Of a stretch of DNA of 64,000 nucleotides, positions 8,939 through 18,688 are shown one piece after another. Source of the DNA: Thioalkalivibrio versutus (GTDB lineage Bacteria > Pseudomonadota > Gammaproteobacteria > Ectothiorhodospirales > Ectothiorhodospiraceae); contig NZ_MVAR01000026.1 of NCBI RefSeq assembly GCF_001999325.1, forward strand, positions 25,680 through 89,679. Direction: 5' to 3'. The position numbers and the translations under genes were made by a program. The notes below the pieces were generated by a model that was not told the origin of the DNA, did not search any database, and saw only the letters and a program-made list of their open reading frames with translations. Position 1 is the first letter of the stretch; each line of letters starts with the position of its first letter.

Positions 8939-10624
8939 TCAGGTGAAATCGTCGGTTACGGCACCGCGACTGGCCGAGCCCACGATACGCGAGTATTTCG
9001 CCAGGACCCCGCGGTCAAAGCGGGGCACCGGCGGCTCCCAGGCCGCGCGGCGGTGTTCCAGCTCGGCTTCGTCGACCTGCAGCGTGAGCCGGTTTTCTCC
9101 GGCATCGATCTCGATCGTATCCCCGTCCCGGACCAGCGCAATCGTGCCGCCGGTCGCGGCCTCGGGGGCAACATGTCCAACCACCATTCCGTACGTCCCG
9201 CCGGAGAAGCGCCCGTCGGTGATCAGACCAACGGAATCGCCCAGGCCCGCACCGATGATCGCGGCGGTCGGCGCGAGCATCTCGCGCATGCCGGGACCCC
9301 CACGCGGCCCCTCGTAGCGGATGACGAGGATATCGCCGGCCTGGATCTGGCCGTCGAGGATGGCATCCAAGCAGGCCTCCTCGGAGTCGAAGCAGCGCGC
9401 GGGGCCGGCGATGGCGGTCCGCTTGAGTCCGGTGATCTTGGCCACCGCGCCCTCGGTCGCGAGATTGCCCTTGAGGATGGCCAGGTGCCCGTGTGGGTAC
9501 AGGGGCCGCTCTAGCGGGCGGATGATTTCCTGATCCGGGGAGGGCGTATCGGGGATCTCCGCCAGGGTCTCGGCCAGGGTGGCCCCGGTAATCGTCAGGC
9601 ACTCACCGTGCATGAGCCCGGCATTCAGGAGCATCTTCATCACCTGGGGCGTGCCGCCCACCGCATGGAACTGGGTGGTCACGTAGCGTCCGGAAGGCTT
9701 CAGGTCGCACAGCACGGGGACCTTGCGGCGGATGCGCTCGACGTCGTCGATGTCCAGGGGGACCTCGGCGGCATGCGCAATCGCCAGCAGGTGGAGTACT
9801 GCGTTGGTGGAGCCCCCGATGGCCATCACCACGGCGAGGGCGTTCTCGAAGGCCTCGCGGGTCAGGATGTCGCGCGGGCGCCGGTTCGCGTGGATGGCCG
9901 CTACCAGGACCTCGGCCGACCGGGCGGCCGAATCGCCCTTTTCCGGGTCCTCGGCGGCCTGGGTGGACGAACCGGGGAGGCTCATGCCCATGGCCTCGAA
10001 GGCACTCGACATGGTATTGGCGGTGAACATGCCGCCGCAGGAGCCGGCGCCGGGGCAGGCGTTGCGTTCCACGCCCTGAAGGTCCTCGTCGGACAGATTG
10101 CCGGCACCATGCTGGCCCACGGCCTCGAAGGCGCTGACGATAGTCAGGTCCTGACCCTTGTAGTGCCCGGGCTTGATGGTTCCGCCGTAGACGAAGATGC
10201 CCGGCACGTTGAGACGGGCCAGGGCAATCATCGCCCCGGGCATGTTCTTGTCGCAGCCGCCGGTGGCGAGAATGCCGTCCAGGCTCTGGCCGTTGACTAC
10301 GGTCTCGATGGCGTCGGCGATGACCTCGCGCGAGACCAGCGAGTACTTCATCCCCGGCGTCCCCATGGAGATGCCGTCGGAGATGGTGATGGTACCGAAG
10401 GTCTGTGGCATGCCCCCGGCTTGGCGCACCGCCTGTTCGGCGCGGGCGGCGAGGGCACCAATGCCCATGTTGCAGGGCGTGATCGTGCTGTGCGCGTTGG
10501 CAATGCCCACGATCGGGCGCTGAAAGTCGTCGTCGCCGAAGCCGACTGCGCGCAGCATGGCGCGGTTGGGCGTGCGGCGGGGCCCTTCGGTGACGACGCG
10601 GCTGCGGCGGTTGTCCTGTGCCAT
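8939..10624 (-). CDS. ilvD: Dihydroxy-acid dehydratase
   Basis: A 561-residue iron-sulfur dehydratase, the third step of valine/isoleucine synthesis (2,3-dihydroxy-3-methylbutanoate to 2-oxoisovalerate). Cluster-binding cysteines sit in GGCDKNMPG and [17 protein letters not shown]; the C-terminal [10 protein letters not shown] and VGHVAPEA motifs are intact. At 561 residues it belongs to the short IlvD subgroup rather than the 610-residue E. coli type. AGGGAAG precedes the ATG. Confidence 0.96.
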   Translation of the reverse strand: MAQDNRRSRVVTEGPRRTPNRAMLRAVGFGDDDFQRPIVGIANAHSTITPCNMGIGALAARAEQAVRQAGGMPQTFGTITISDGISMGTPGMKYSLVSREVIADAIETVVNGQSLDGILATGGCDKNMPGAMIALARLNVPGIFVYGGTIKPGHYKGQDLTIVSAFEAVGQHGAGNLSDEDLQGVERNACPGAGSCGGMFTANTMSSAFEAMGMSLPGSSTQAAEDPEKGDSAARSAEVLVAAIHANRRPRDILTREAFENALAVVMAIGGSTNAVLHLLAIAHAAEVPLDIDDVERIRRKVPVLCDLKPSGRYVTTQFHAVGGTPQVMKMLLNAGLMHGECLTITGATLAETLAEIPDTPSPDQEIIRPLERPLYPHGHLAILKGNLATEGAVAKITGLKRTAIAGPARCFDSEEACLDAILDGQIQAGDILVIRYEGPRGGPGMREMLAPTAAIIGAGLGDSVGLITDGRFSGGTYGMVVGHVAPEAATGGTIALVRDGDTIEIDAGENRLTLQVDEAELEHRRAAWEPPVPRFDRGVLAKYSRIVGSASRGAVTDDFT

Positions 10625-10645
10625 GGTCTTCCCTGCAGTTGTGGG

Positions 10646-10966
10646 TTAGTGGGCGCCGGGCTCGCCGTGGCGCGAGTAGCGGCCGTTCATGAAACGATCG
10701 AAGAACTGCCCGAGGGCGGGGTGTTCGATCTGTTCGCCGCGAGTATCCGGCTCCAGGTGGCGTTCGGCCACGTAGGTGCTGTGCGAATAGCCGTCCACCA
10801 GCACGTGATACCACGGCTGGTCTTTGGGTGGGCGGCTCTTGGCCACGGTTTCGTACCATTCGTCCGACCCGGCGTACACCGGATCCACATCGACGATCAC
10901 ACCCCGGTAATCGAACTTGGTATGGTGAATGAGCTCACCAACGGTAAAGCGTGTGCGTGTGGTCAT
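10646..10966 (-). CDS. hspQ: Heat shock protein HspQ
   Basis: A 106-residue HspQ (YccV-like) protein with the family core FDYRGVIVDVDPVYAGSDEWY and QPWYHVLVDG. HspQ binds hemimethylated DNA in vitro and acts as a specificity enhancer of the Lon protease. It lies just upstream of ilvD on the same strand (21-bp gap). I saw no clear sigma-32 promoter in the 142 bp upstream. Confidence 0.94.
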   Translation of the reverse strand: MTTRTRFTVGELIHHTKFDYRGVIVDVDPVYAGSDEWYETVAKSRPPKDQPWYHVLVDGYSHSTYVAERHLEPDTRGEQIEHPALGQFFDRFMNGRYSRHGEPGAH

Positions 10967-11108
10967 GTTCGCCTCTGTACTGCCTCGGTGCGCAAGCCTC
11001 TATTGTGGACCGCGGCCACCGGCGCGTGTTCGAGCTCGGCTCTCGGGTGCACCGCATGGCACTGTACGACTTTGTATTTAAAGCTATAACGCCCCTAACG
11101 GTACCGCC

Positions 11109-11663
11109 ATGAGTCGCAAGCAAAACAGGCTGGACGCCAGCTTCCACCACCATATCCCCGAAGGCGATGATCGCGAACGGCGTGTCTGCGACCATTGTGG
11201 CTTCGTTGACTACGAAAACCCGCGAATCATCGTCGGCAGCGTGGCCATCTGGGAAGACCGCGTATTGCTTTGCCGAAGGGCCATTCAGCCGCGTCGTGGT
11301 TTCTGGACCCTGCCGGCGGGGTTCATGGAAAAGGGGGAAAGCCCGGCCGAGGGGGCCCGCCGCGAGGCCTGGGAGGAGGCACGGGCCGATCTGGAAATCG
11401 AACAGTTGTTGGGCGTCTATAGCGTCCCGCACATCGGGCATGTGCAGATGATCTATCGGGCGCGTTTGCTGAGCGATGCGATTGCCCCGGGCCCTGAATC
11501 GGAAGAGGTCGGCCTGTTCCGATTCGATGAACTGCCGGAGGAGCGCGCCTTCCCGTCGGTGACCTGGGCCCTGCAGCACTATCTGGAAACCCGAGACCGG
11601 GTCGATTTCGCCCCGCGCTCGGCCCCGCTGGCCAATGGGGAAGGTGTCACCCCCGGCCTTTGA
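11109..11663 (+). CDS. Nudix hydrolase with N-terminal CxxC motif
   Basis: A 184-residue Nudix protein. The Nudix box runs GFMEKGESPAEGARREAWEE (about residues 75-94), so the metal-binding REAWEE is intact. An N-terminal CDHCGFVDYENPR is the half zinc-ribbon typical of ADP-ribose or NADH pyrophosphatase-like Nudix proteins. The substrate cannot be decided from sequence. It is transcribed divergently from hspQ, with a TATAAC -10-like hexamer about 25 bp upstream of the ATG. Confidence 0.9.
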   Translation: MSRKQNRLDASFHHHIPEGDDRERRVCDHCGFVDYENPRIIVGSVAIWEDRVLLCRRAIQPRRGFWTLPAGFMEKGESPAEGARREAWEEARADLEIEQLLGVYSVPHIGHVQMIYRARLLSDAIAPGPESEEVGLFRFDELPEERAFPSVTWALQHYLETRDRVDFAPRSAPLANGEGVTPGL

Positions 11664-11685
11664 CCGTGGCGCTGTCTGCGCGCGC

Positions 11686-12357
11686 CTAATCCCGGTCGCG
11701 CTGCGGCCCGTAGTGGCGAAACTTTTCCAGGACGCGATCCATCTCCGCGTCATCCAGCAATTGCGGCCCTCCGATCTGCAGGCTCAGCACATATTGCCGT
11801 GCCAGGAGTTCAACCTCCTCGGTCAGCCACAAGGCGCGCTCCAGGTCCGTCCCGGTGGCAATCATCCCGTGATTCGCGAGCAGGCAGGCCGTGCGGTCCC
11901 GCAGGGCCGCCACCGCGAGCCGCGAGAGGGTCTCCGTTCCAAACGTGGCGTACGGGGCGCAGCGGATGGAGTTCCCGCCGGCGGCGGCGATCATGTAGTG
12001 CAGCGCGGGGATGTCGCGTCCCTGGATCGCCACGACACTGGCATGGACGGAATGGACATGGACGACCGCTCCCAGCTCTGGTCGCGCCTGCAGGATGGCG
12101 CGGTGGAAGTGCCATTCGCTGGAGGGCTTGCGACCCGGCACCCATTGTCCGTCTGCATCGATATAGACCAGGTCGTCCGGCTGTAACGCCTCGTACGCGA
12201 TGCCCGAGGGCGTAATCAGCATGCCGTCGCCGCAGCGCACGCTGATATTGCCCGAGGTGCCCTGGTTGAGCCTGCGACGATTGGTCTCCATGCCGGTGTG
12301 TATGACGGCTTCGCGAAGGGCCGTCTGGTCGGCGGGGTAGTCGGGGTTTGCGATCAT
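11686..12357 (-). CDS. Class II aldolase, L-fuculose-phosphate aldolase-like
   Basis: A 223-residue zinc-dependent class II aldolase/adducin-family protein. It is close to FucA in motif order: LNQGTSGNISVR, GMLITPSGIAYE, SSEWHFHRA (catalytic Glu), VVHVHSVHA (zinc His), IPALHYMIAAAGGNSI and LLANHGMIA. No fucose or rhamnose genes are nearby. FucA-like enzymes also act on 5-deoxyribulose- or 5-methylthioribulose-1-phosphate in the DHAP shunt, so the true substrate may be a deoxypentulose phosphate (inference). ATG 12357 starts the conserved region. Confidence 0.88.
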   Translation of the reverse strand: MIANPDYPADQTALREAVIHTGMETNRRRLNQGTSGNISVRCGDGMLITPSGIAYEALQPDDLVYIDADGQWVPGRKPSSEWHFHRAILQARPELGAVVHVHSVHASVVAIQGRDIPALHYMIAAAGGNSIRCAPYATFGTETLSRLAVAALRDRTACLLANHGMIATGTDLERALWLTEEVELLARQYVLSLQIGGPQLLDDAEMDRVLEKFRHYGPQRDRD

Positions 12358-12420
12358 CTTTTTTCGCGCTGAGTGGGGGTAACTCGATTGTACCGGCTTT
12401 GTCCGGGAACCCCGCGCAAG

Positions 12421-12536
12421 GATTGTGGTCAATCGGAAAAAGCCCGCATCCGCCATGGGTGATCATTTTCGTTCATGGAAATTGGGCCGTTCGGCCGTCT
12501 ATAGTCACCGTGAATATCCGGTTCGCCCGATATCGG
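12421..12536 (+). promoter_or_regulatory. Divergent regulatory region aldolase / cytochrome c'
   Basis: The 211-bp divergent gap holds a TATAGT hexamer at 12500-12505 with a weak TGGAAA 18 bp upstream, a plausible cytochrome c' promoter. It also holds an inverted repeat GATTG-N4-CAATC at 12421-12434, and a 10-bp palindrome CCGATATCGG at 12527-12536 between the promoter and the Shine-Dalgarno. The regulator is not identifiable; the repeat is not an FNR box. Confidence 0.4.
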
Positions 12537-12568
12537 CGAATTCTTGTTTGTTACAGGGAGGAAGCACC

Positions 12569-13036
12569 ATGAAAAACGTCGCACGCCTGATTACCGCCAC
12601 CTCCGTGGCCGCCGCACTCACCCTCGGGCTGGGTGCCGGCAGTACTGTTCACGCTTTCGATGAACACGAGGCCACCATCGATTACCGCCAAGGCGTGATG
12701 CGCGCCATTGGTGGCAACGTGGGCGCCATTGCCGCCGTGGTCGTGGACGGCGCCGAGTTTGGCGACAACCTCAAGATGCATACCAGTCAGCTGGTGGCGC
12801 TCAGTCAGGACATCCCGAGCCTCTTCCCCGAGGGAAGCGACTTCCCGGACACCGATGCCAAGGAAGAGATCTGGGGCGACTGGGAGCGCTTCGAGGAGCT
12901 CTCCAATGACACCGTCGAGGCCGCCGAGGCCTTGCACGCAGCGGTGGAAGCCGGTGACGAAGACGAGTACGCCATCCGTTTCCGCAACCTCGGACAGTCC
13001 TGCCAGGCCTGCCACGACGACTTCCGCCGCGAGTAA
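12569..13036 (+). CDS. Cytochrome c'
   Basis: A 155-residue periplasmic cytochrome. The signal peptide (MKNVARLITATSVAAALTLG to about Ala29) is followed by a four-helix-bundle sequence, with the single haem site CQACH at residues 145-149, eleven residues from the C-terminus, as in cytochromes c'. Family members bind NO and CO and help in NO tolerance. The ATG is fixed by GGGAGGA 6 bp upstream. A second cytochrome gene starts 6 bp after its stop, so the two form an operon. Confidence 0.93.
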   Translation: MKNVARLITATSVAAALTLGLGAGSTVHAFDEHEATIDYRQGVMRAIGGNVGAIAAVVVDGAEFGDNLKMHTSQLVALSQDIPSLFPEGSDFPDTDAKEEIWGDWERFEELSNDTVEAAEALHAAVEAGDEDEYAIRFRNLGQSCQACHDDFRRE

Positions 13037-13042
13037 TCCGCA

Positions 13043-13957
13043 GTGGTAGCAGGTAACAAGGGGCTGACAGCCTGCCTGTCAGCCCTTTTTCTGGTTGGAT
13101 CGGCGGCCACGGTGCAGGCAGGGGTGCAGATTGGCGAGCACGACCCGTCCGCGGGCACCGACGAGCAGATCGCCTACGGTGAGTACGTCTTGCGAGCCGG
13201 TGGCTGCGTGACCTGCCACACGGCAGAAGACGGGGAATTCCTGGCCGGCGGGCGTGCGATCGAGAGCCCGTTTGGCGTGTTCTATGGTCCGAACATCACC
13301 CCGAATGCGGAGGACGGTATCGGGGGCTGGTCGGAGGAGGACTTCAAGCGCGCCCTGCTGGAGGGCCGCAGCCCGGACGGACGGCACTACTATCCGGCCT
13401 TTCCATATACGTCGTACACCCAGATGCAGCCGCGAGACGTGGAAGCCCTGTGGGCCTTTCTGCAATCCGAGGTGGAGCCCGTCGCTCGGGAAAACACCCC
13501 GCATGACCTGGTCTGGTATGCCCGGTTCCGGTCATCCCTGATGGGCTGGAAGTGGCTGCATTTCGAACCGGGCACCTTCGAGGCGGACCCCGAGCAGTCG
13601 GACGAATGGAACCGTGGGGCCTACCTCGCCAACGCCCTTGGACACTGCATGGAGTGCCATACTCCGCGCACGCGGACCGGTGGTCTGGACCTCAAGCGCA
13701 TTGGGGCCGGCGCCCGACTGCCCGACGGGGACGTTGCCTCCAATATCACCCCGGATCGCGAAACCGGCATCGGACGCTGGGGGGAGCGGCATATCGCGCG
13801 CTATCTGGAGATGGGCCTGACCCGCGACGGCGATTTTGCCGGCGGCGGCATGGCCGACGTGATCGACCACGGTACTGCCCACCTGACCGATGCCGATCGC
13901 CGCGCCATCGCGATTTATATTGGTTCTCTGGAGCCCATCGAACACGATCCCGAGTAA
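13043..13957 (+). CDS. Diheme c-type cytochrome
   Basis: A 304-residue secreted protein with a GTG start, signal peptide (ending near VQAG, residue 27) and two cytochrome c domains: CVTCH at 55-59 and CMECH at 202-206. FYGPNITPNAEDGIGGWSEE and SNITPDRETGIGRWGE are the paired NITPD-type segments of diheme cytochromes that serve as electron acceptors of membrane dehydrogenases (alcohol/gluconate dehydrogenase cytochrome-subunit family). No dehydrogenase is adjacent, so its donor is unknown. It is probably translated with the upstream cytochrome c'. Confidence 0.88.
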   Translation: MVAGNKGLTACLSALFLVGSAATVQAGVQIGEHDPSAGTDEQIAYGEYVLRAGGCVTCHTAEDGEFLAGGRAIESPFGVFYGPNITPNAEDGIGGWSEEDFKRALLEGRSPDGRHYYPAFPYTSYTQMQPRDVEALWAFLQSEVEPVARENTPHDLVWYARFRSSLMGWKWLHFEPGTFEADPEQSDEWNRGAYLANALGHCMECHTPRTRTGGLDLKRIGAGARLPDGDVASNITPDRETGIGRWGERHIARYLEMGLTRDGDFAGGGMADVIDHGTAHLTDADRRAIAIYIGSLEPIEHDPE

Positions 13958-13981
13958 TCGGCACCCGCTGTACGCACCACG

Positions 13982-14016
13982 AAAAAGGGCCAGGTCGCAA
14001 TGACCTGGCCCTTTTC
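13982..14016. terminator. Bidirectional terminator between cytochrome operon and tRNA-Asn
   Basis: GGGCCAGGTC (13987-13996) pairs with GACCTGGCCC (14102-14111 minus 100, that is 14002-14011) around a 5-nt loop, flanked by A-run and T-run on the two sides. It can stop both the cytochrome operon (+) and the tRNA transcript (-). Confidence 0.88.
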
Positions 14017-14023
14017 CTGTATC

Positions 14024-14099
14024 TGGCTCCCCGGGACGGGCTCGAACCGCCGACCTAGTGATTAACAGTCACCCGCTCTACCAACTGAGCTACCGGGGA
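14024..14099 (-). tRNA. tRNA-Asn (GTT)
   Basis: A complete 76-nt tRNA on the minus strand. The acceptor stem TCCCCGG pairs with CCGGGGA, followed by discriminator G and an encoded CCA. The D-arm has AGCTCAGTTGGTAGAGC, the anticodon loop CTGTTAA gives GTT, and the T-loop is TTCGAGC. A terminator follows at its 3' side. Confidence 0.96.
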
Positions 14100-14182
14100 A
14101 TTGGGCGCAAATGCTAATGGGGCGGGGCGGGGGCGTCAAGGAAAATCTGGCCGCCCTTCGCGTTTTACCGCCGTTCGCGGCC

Positions 14183-15373
14183 TCAGCTGTGGTTGGCCAC
14201 GAACTGGCGCAGGCGTTCCAGGGCCTTGTCGAGCTGAGCGACGCTGGTGGCGAACGAGACGCGAACATGGCCCGGGGCCCCGAAGGCGCTGCCCGGCACC
14301 AGGGCCACCCCCACCTCGTCCAGTAGCTGCTTGGTCAGGGCCACATCGGTATCGATGTCCGCGGCCTGCATCAATCCGGTGACGCGCGGGAAGCAGTAGA
14401 ACGTACCGTCTGGCATCAGGCACTCGATGCCGTCGATGGCATTGAGGCCGTCGACCACACGACGTGCCCGCTCGGCAAAGGCGGAGCACATGGCGACCAC
14501 GCAGTCCTGATCGCCATCGAGTGCGGCCTCGGCCCCGGCCTGGGCAATGGAAGTCGGGTTGGAGGTGCTTTGCGACTGGATCTTCTTCATCGCCGCGATC
14601 AGGTTCTTCGGTCCACCGGCGTAGCCGATACGCCAGCCGGTCATCGCGTAGGCCTTGGAAACGCCGTTCAGGACCACGGTACGGTCCAGCAGGTCCGGGG
14701 CCACGTTGACGATGTTCACGAACGGCGTGGAGCCGAACAGGATGTGCTCGTACATGTCGTCGGTGGCGATGACGACGCGCGGATGGCGCCGCAGGACCTC
14801 GGCCAGTTCCGTCAGTTGCTCGGCCGAATAGGCGGCACCCGTGGGGTTGGACGGGCTGTTCAGGAACACCAGGCGGGTGTTCGGGGTGATCGCCGCTTCC
14901 AGCTGTGCGCCGGTGATGCGGAAGCCGGCTTCCTGCTCTGCGCTGACGACCACTGGCCGGGCACCGGCGAGCAGGGCGATATCCGGGTAGGAGACCCAGT
15001 AGGGGGCTGGGATCACCACTTCGTCGCCCGGGTTCAGCAGGGCCTGGCAGAGGTTGAAGATGCTCTGCTTGCCGCCGGAGGAGACCAGGATCTGGTCGGG
15101 GGTGAACGTCAGGCCGTTGTCGCGATCGAATTTCCGAATGATGGCGGCCTTGAGACTGACCGTTCCGTCCACCGGAGTGTACTTGGTTTCTCCGCGGGCA
15201 AGCGCGTCGACCGCGGCCTGCTTGATATGCTCGGGGGTATCGAAATCCGGTTCTCCGGCCCCCAGCCCGACAATATCCCGACCCTCGGCTCGCAGCTGGG
15301 CGGCCAGGGCGCTGACGGCGAGAGTGGGGGAGGGCTGGATGCGCTGGACGCGGTCGGAGAGCTCGATTTCCAA
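14183..15373 (-). CDS. aspC: Aspartate aminotransferase (class I, subgroup I-beta/gamma type)
   Basis: A 396-residue PLP aminotransferase. The PLP lysine is in NGVSKAYAMTGWRIGYAGG; GLGAGEPDFDTPEHIK and NSPSNPTGAAYSAEQL are typical of thermophile-type (prephenate/aspartate) aminotransferases rather than E. coli AspC. It uses glutamate/2-oxoglutarate with oxaloacetate and possibly prephenate. The only start that keeps the conserved N-terminus is TTG 15373, with AGAGG 7 bp upstream. It is divergent from uvrB. Confidence 0.9.
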   Translation of the reverse strand: MEIELSDRVQRIQPSPTLAVSALAAQLRAEGRDIVGLGAGEPDFDTPEHIKQAAVDALARGETKYTPVDGTVSLKAAIIRKFDRDNGLTFTPDQILVSSGGKQSIFNLCQALLNPGDEVVIPAPYWVSYPDIALLAGARPVVVSAEQEAGFRITGAQLEAAITPNTRLVFLNSPSNPTGAAYSAEQLTELAEVLRRHPRVVIATDDMYEHILFGSTPFVNIVNVAPDLLDRTVVLNGVSKAYAMTGWRIGYAGGPKNLIAAMKKIQSQSTSNPTSIAQAGAEAALDGDQDCVVAMCSAFAERARRVVDGLNAIDGIECLMPDGTFYCFPRVTGLMQAADIDTDVALTKQLLDEVGVALVPGSAFGAPGHVRVSFATSVAQLDKALERLRQFVANHS

Positions 15374-15457
15374 GGTGGGGCCTCTGTGTGATCGGGGCGA
15401 AGGGCCGCGCGGGCGGTCGGGTGCGAAATGATACTGAAATCAGGCGCGGAGGATAAG

Positions 15458-17488
15458 GTGCAGCCAGGCGAAGGCGAACAATTCCAGGTGGTGTCCGAAT
15501 ACCAGCCGGCTGGCGACCAGCCCGCGGCGATCGCGGCATTGACCGAAGGCCTCGAGGCGGGCCTGGCACATCAGGTCCTGCTCGGGGTCACCGGGTCGGG
15601 CAAGACGTTCACCATCGCCAATGTGATCGAGAATATCCAGCGCCCCACCATTATCCTGGCACCAAACAAGACCCTGGCCGCCCAATTGTACGGGGAATTC
15701 AAGGAGTTTTTCCCGAACAACACGGTGGAGTATTTCGTTTCCTACTACGATTACTACCAGCCGGAGGCCTACGTCCCATCCTCGGATACCTATATCGAGA
15801 AGGACGCGTCGATCAACGACCACATCGAGCAGATGCGCCTGTCGGCCACGCGTGCGTTGCTGGAGCGCCGCGATGCGATCATCGTGGCCTCGGTCTCCGC
15901 GATTTACGGCCTGGGTGATCCGCGCAAGTATCTCTCCATGGTGCTGCATCTGGAGCGCGGCGAGCGTATTGACCAGCGCGACTTGCTGCGGCGCCTGGCG
16001 GAGTTGCAGTACACCCGCAACGATGCGGAGCTGCGCCGTGCGACCTACCGCGTCCGCGGCGAAGTCATCGACATCCACCCGGCGGAATCGGACATCGAGG
16101 CCGTGCGCATCGAGCTGTTCGACGACGAGGTGGAACGCCTGTCGTATTTCGACCCCCTGACCGGCGAGCAGCTGCGCACCGTCCCGCGTCTGACGATCTA
16201 CCCGAAGACCCACTACGTGACGCCGCGCGAAACCCTGTTGGGGGCGGTGGACCACATCCGCGACGAATTGAAGGAGCGCCTGGACTTTCTGCGCAAGGAA
16301 GACCGGCTGGTCGAAGCACAGCGGCTGGAGCAACGCACGCTGTTCGATCTGGAGATGATCCTCGAGATCGGCTACTGCAACGGCATCGAGAACTACTCGC
16401 GCTACCTCTCCGGCCGCGCCCCGGGCGAGCCGCCACCGACCTTTTTCGACTACCTGCCCAAGGATGCGCTGTTGGTGATCGACGAGTCGCACGTGTCGGT
16501 CCCGCAGGTGGGCGGGATGTACAAGGGCGACCGTTCGCGCAAGGAGACGCTGGTGGAATACGGCTTTCGCCTGCCATCGGCGCTGGACAACCGGCCGCTG
16601 CGTTTCGAGGAGTTCGAGGCCTTGCAGCCGCAGACGATCTACGTCTCCGCCACCCCGGGGCCCTATGAGCGTGAGCATGCCGACGCGATCGTGGACCAGG
16701 TGGTGCGCCCGACCGGGTTGCTGGACCCGATCCTGGAGATCCGCCCGGCCGGTACCCAGGTGGACGACGCACTCTCCGAGATTCGCGATCGTGTCGAATG
16801 CAATGAGCGCGTCCTGATCACCACGCTGACCAAACGCATGGCCGAAGATCTGACGGATTACCTGTCCGAGCACGGGGTACGCGTGCGCTACCTGCACTCG
16901 GATATCGATACCGTCGAGCGCATGGAGATCATCCGCGACCTGCGCCTGGGCGAGTTCGATGTGCTGGTGGGGATCAACCTGCTGCGCGAAGGCCTGGACA
17001 TGCCGGAGGTCTCGCTGGTGGCGATCCTGGATGCCGACAAGGAGGGCTTCCTGCGCTCCGATCGTTCGCTGATCCAGACCATCGGCCGCGCCGCGCGCAA
17101 CGTCAACGGCAAGGCGATCCTGTACGCCGACAAGGTGACCGGATCCATGCGGCGCGCGATCGACGAGACCGAGCGCCGCCGGGCCAAGCAGATCGAGCAC
17201 AATGAGGCCCACGGGATCACGCCCAAGGGCATTCGCAAGAACGTTGCGGACATCCTGGAGGCGCGCAACGCGATGCCCGGCGCCGGTGGCCGACGAGGCC
17301 GGAAGGTGGCGGAGGAGGGCGCCGATTACGTGGGCGCGCCGGAGAATGCGACCAAGGAGATCGAGCGCCTGGAACAAGAGATGTTTGCCAAGGCCCGCGA
17401 CCTCGAGTTCGAGGAGGCCGCCCGCATTCGCAACCGCATCGAAAAGCTCAAGGCACTCGCCTTTCTCCCCGAAGCCTCGCTATCCTGA
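15458..17488 (+). CDS. uvrB: Excinuclease ABC subunit B
   Basis: A 676-residue UvrB, the damage-verification helicase of nucleotide excision repair. The Walker [10 protein letters not shown], the beta-hairpin region [21 protein letters not shown], the C-terminal helicase motifs ([25 protein letters not shown]) and the terminal UvrC-binding UVR domain ([20 protein letters not shown]) are all present. GTG 15458 is preferred because GGAGG sits 5 bp upstream and it matches the family length (about 673); an ATG at 15428 would add ten residues without a good ribosome site. Confidence 0.95.
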   Translation: MQPGEGEQFQVVSEYQPAGDQPAAIAALTEGLEAGLAHQVLLGVTGSGKTFTIANVIENIQRPTIILAPNKTLAAQLYGEFKEFFPNNTVEYFVSYYDYYQPEAYVPSSDTYIEKDASINDHIEQMRLSATRALLERRDAIIVASVSAIYGLGDPRKYLSMVLHLERGERIDQRDLLRRLAELQYTRNDAELRRATYRVRGEVIDIHPAESDIEAVRIELFDDEVERLSYFDPLTGEQLRTVPRLTIYPKTHYVTPRETLLGAVDHIRDELKERLDFLRKEDRLVEAQRLEQRTLFDLEMILEIGYCNGIENYSRYLSGRAPGEPPPTFFDYLPKDALLVIDESHVSVPQVGGMYKGDRSRKETLVEYGFRLPSALDNRPLRFEEFEALQPQTIYVSATPGPYEREHADAIVDQVVRPTGLLDPILEIRPAGTQVDDALSEIRDRVECNERVLITTLTKRMAEDLTDYLSEHGVRVRYLHSDIDTVERMEIIRDLRLGEFDVLVGINLLREGLDMPEVSLVAILDADKEGFLRSDRSLIQTIGRAARNVNGKAILYADKVTGSMRRAIDETERRRAKQIEHNEAHGITPKGIRKNVADILEARNAMPGAGGRRGRKVAEEGADYVGAPENATKEIERLEQEMFAKARDLEFEEAARIRNRIEKLKALAFLPEASLS

Positions 17489-17530
17489 AAAGATGGCTCC
17501 CGCGGGAGCGCCGAATCGAGCCCCTGAGTA

Positions 17531-18574
17531 ATGTCCAAGAACGACCCCTTGCCCCTGGGTCCGGTGATGCTCGATGTCGCCGGTACCGAACTGACTCCCG
17601 AAGACCGTGAACGCCTGCGTCATCCCGCCACCGGCGGCGTGATCCTGTTCGCCCGCAACGTCGGCGCTCCGGAGCAGGTGAGCGCGCTGGTCGCCGCCAT
17701 TCGCGCCGAGCGCCCCGGCATCCTGATTGCGGTGGACCAGGAGGGCGGGCGGGTGCAACGGCTGCGCGATGGCTTCACCGCCATCCCGCCGATGCGTCAG
17801 CTGGGCCATGTCCACGATTACGACCGCAACAAGGCCTGCGAGCTCGCGCATGCGACCGGCGAACTTCTCGGGCGCGAGCTACGCTCGGTGGACATCGACT
17901 TCAGCTTTACCCCCGTGCTGGATCGCGACCTCGACATCAGCGAGATCATCGGTGATCGTGCCTTCCATTATGACCCGGACGTGATCGCGCGCCTGGCCGG
18001 CGAGTTGATCCGGGGCCTGTCCGCGGCCGGCATGGCGGCCGTGGGCAAGCATTTCCCGGGTCACGGGGCTGTTGCCGCGGATTCGCACGTGGCCTTGCCG
18101 GTCGACGACCGTCCACTCTCCGAGATCGAGAATCAGGATCTGGAGGCATTTCGCCCGGTGCTTGGGGACCTCGAGGCCATCATGCCGGCCCACGTCGTAT
18201 ACCCACAGGTGGATGAACATCCCGCGGGCTTCTCGCGCGTCTGGCTGCAGGACATCCTGCGCCGCGAACTGCGCTACCGCGGGGCGATCCTCAGCGACGA
18301 CCTCGCCATGGCTGGAGCGGAGGGCATTGGCGGGCCCGCCGAGCGCGCTGCGGCCGCACGTGCGGCCGGCTGCGACATGGTGCTGATTTGCAACCAGCCG
18401 GAACAAGCCGACATCATCCTTGCCGCCCAGGCGGATCAGCCGCTGCCACCTGAATCGCGGCGCCGACTGGAACGCTTGCGCGCGCGCCCAGTGGAGCTTG
18501 ATCCACAGCGTCTCGTCGCATTGCGCGCGCAGTTGACGCACTGGATTCAAGCTAGCCAGATCGCCACGGCATAA
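17531..18574 (+). CDS. nagZ: Beta-N-acetylhexosaminidase (muropeptide recycling)
   Basis: A 347-residue family 3 glycosidase, cytoplasmic, removing GlcNAc from anhydro-muropeptides. It contains VDQEGGRVQRLRDGF, the catalytic KHFPGHGAVAADSHVALP loop and the nucleophile-containing LSDDLAMAGA. The start lies 42 bp after uvrB; the gap includes the palindrome GCTCCCGCGGGAGC at 17496-17509. nagZ next to methylthioinosine phosphorylase is also seen in Pseudomonas. Confidence 0.95.
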   Translation: MSKNDPLPLGPVMLDVAGTELTPEDRERLRHPATGGVILFARNVGAPEQVSALVAAIRAERPGILIAVDQEGGRVQRLRDGFTAIPPMRQLGHVHDYDRNKACELAHATGELLGRELRSVDIDFSFTPVLDRDLDISEIIGDRAFHYDPDVIARLAGELIRGLSAAGMAAVGKHFPGHGAVAADSHVALPVDDRPLSEIENQDLEAFRPVLGDLEAIMPAHVVYPQVDEHPAGFSRVWLQDILRRELRYRGAILSDDLAMAGAEGIGGPAERAAAARAAGCDMVLICNQPEQADIILAAQADQPLPPESRRRLERLRARPVELDPQRLVALRAQLTHWIQASQIATA

Positions 18575-18592
18575 CCCCATGGAAAGGGCGCA

Positions 18593-18622
18593 TTGGCACC
18601 CGCGTGCCGAGCCGCCTATAAT
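18593..18622 (+). promoter_or_regulatory. Sigma-70 promoter of the dsrE-like gene
   Basis: TTGGCA (18593-18598) and a perfect TATAAT (18617-18622) are 18 bp apart, about 65 bp upstream of the start codon. An inverted repeat GGCAC-N4-GTGCC (18595-18608) overlaps the -35 box and spacer, a natural place for a repressor. This is the best-looking promoter in the window. Confidence 0.8.
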
Positions 18623-18688
18623 GCGCCACCGGTTTGCAGTTGAGCAGCTAGTAATATTCACACTCACCACTGAAGTTGGAGATCCAAA

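Noticed and set aside
12421..12434. FNR/ANR-type box upstream of cytochrome c'
   Set aside because: The repeat is GATTG-N4-CAATC, not TTGAT-N4-ATCAA; only general dyad symmetry remains.
15440..17377. A 645-codon minus-strand open frame inside uvrB
   Set aside because: uvrB is unmistakable on the other strand; the antisense product has no motif and no ribosome site.
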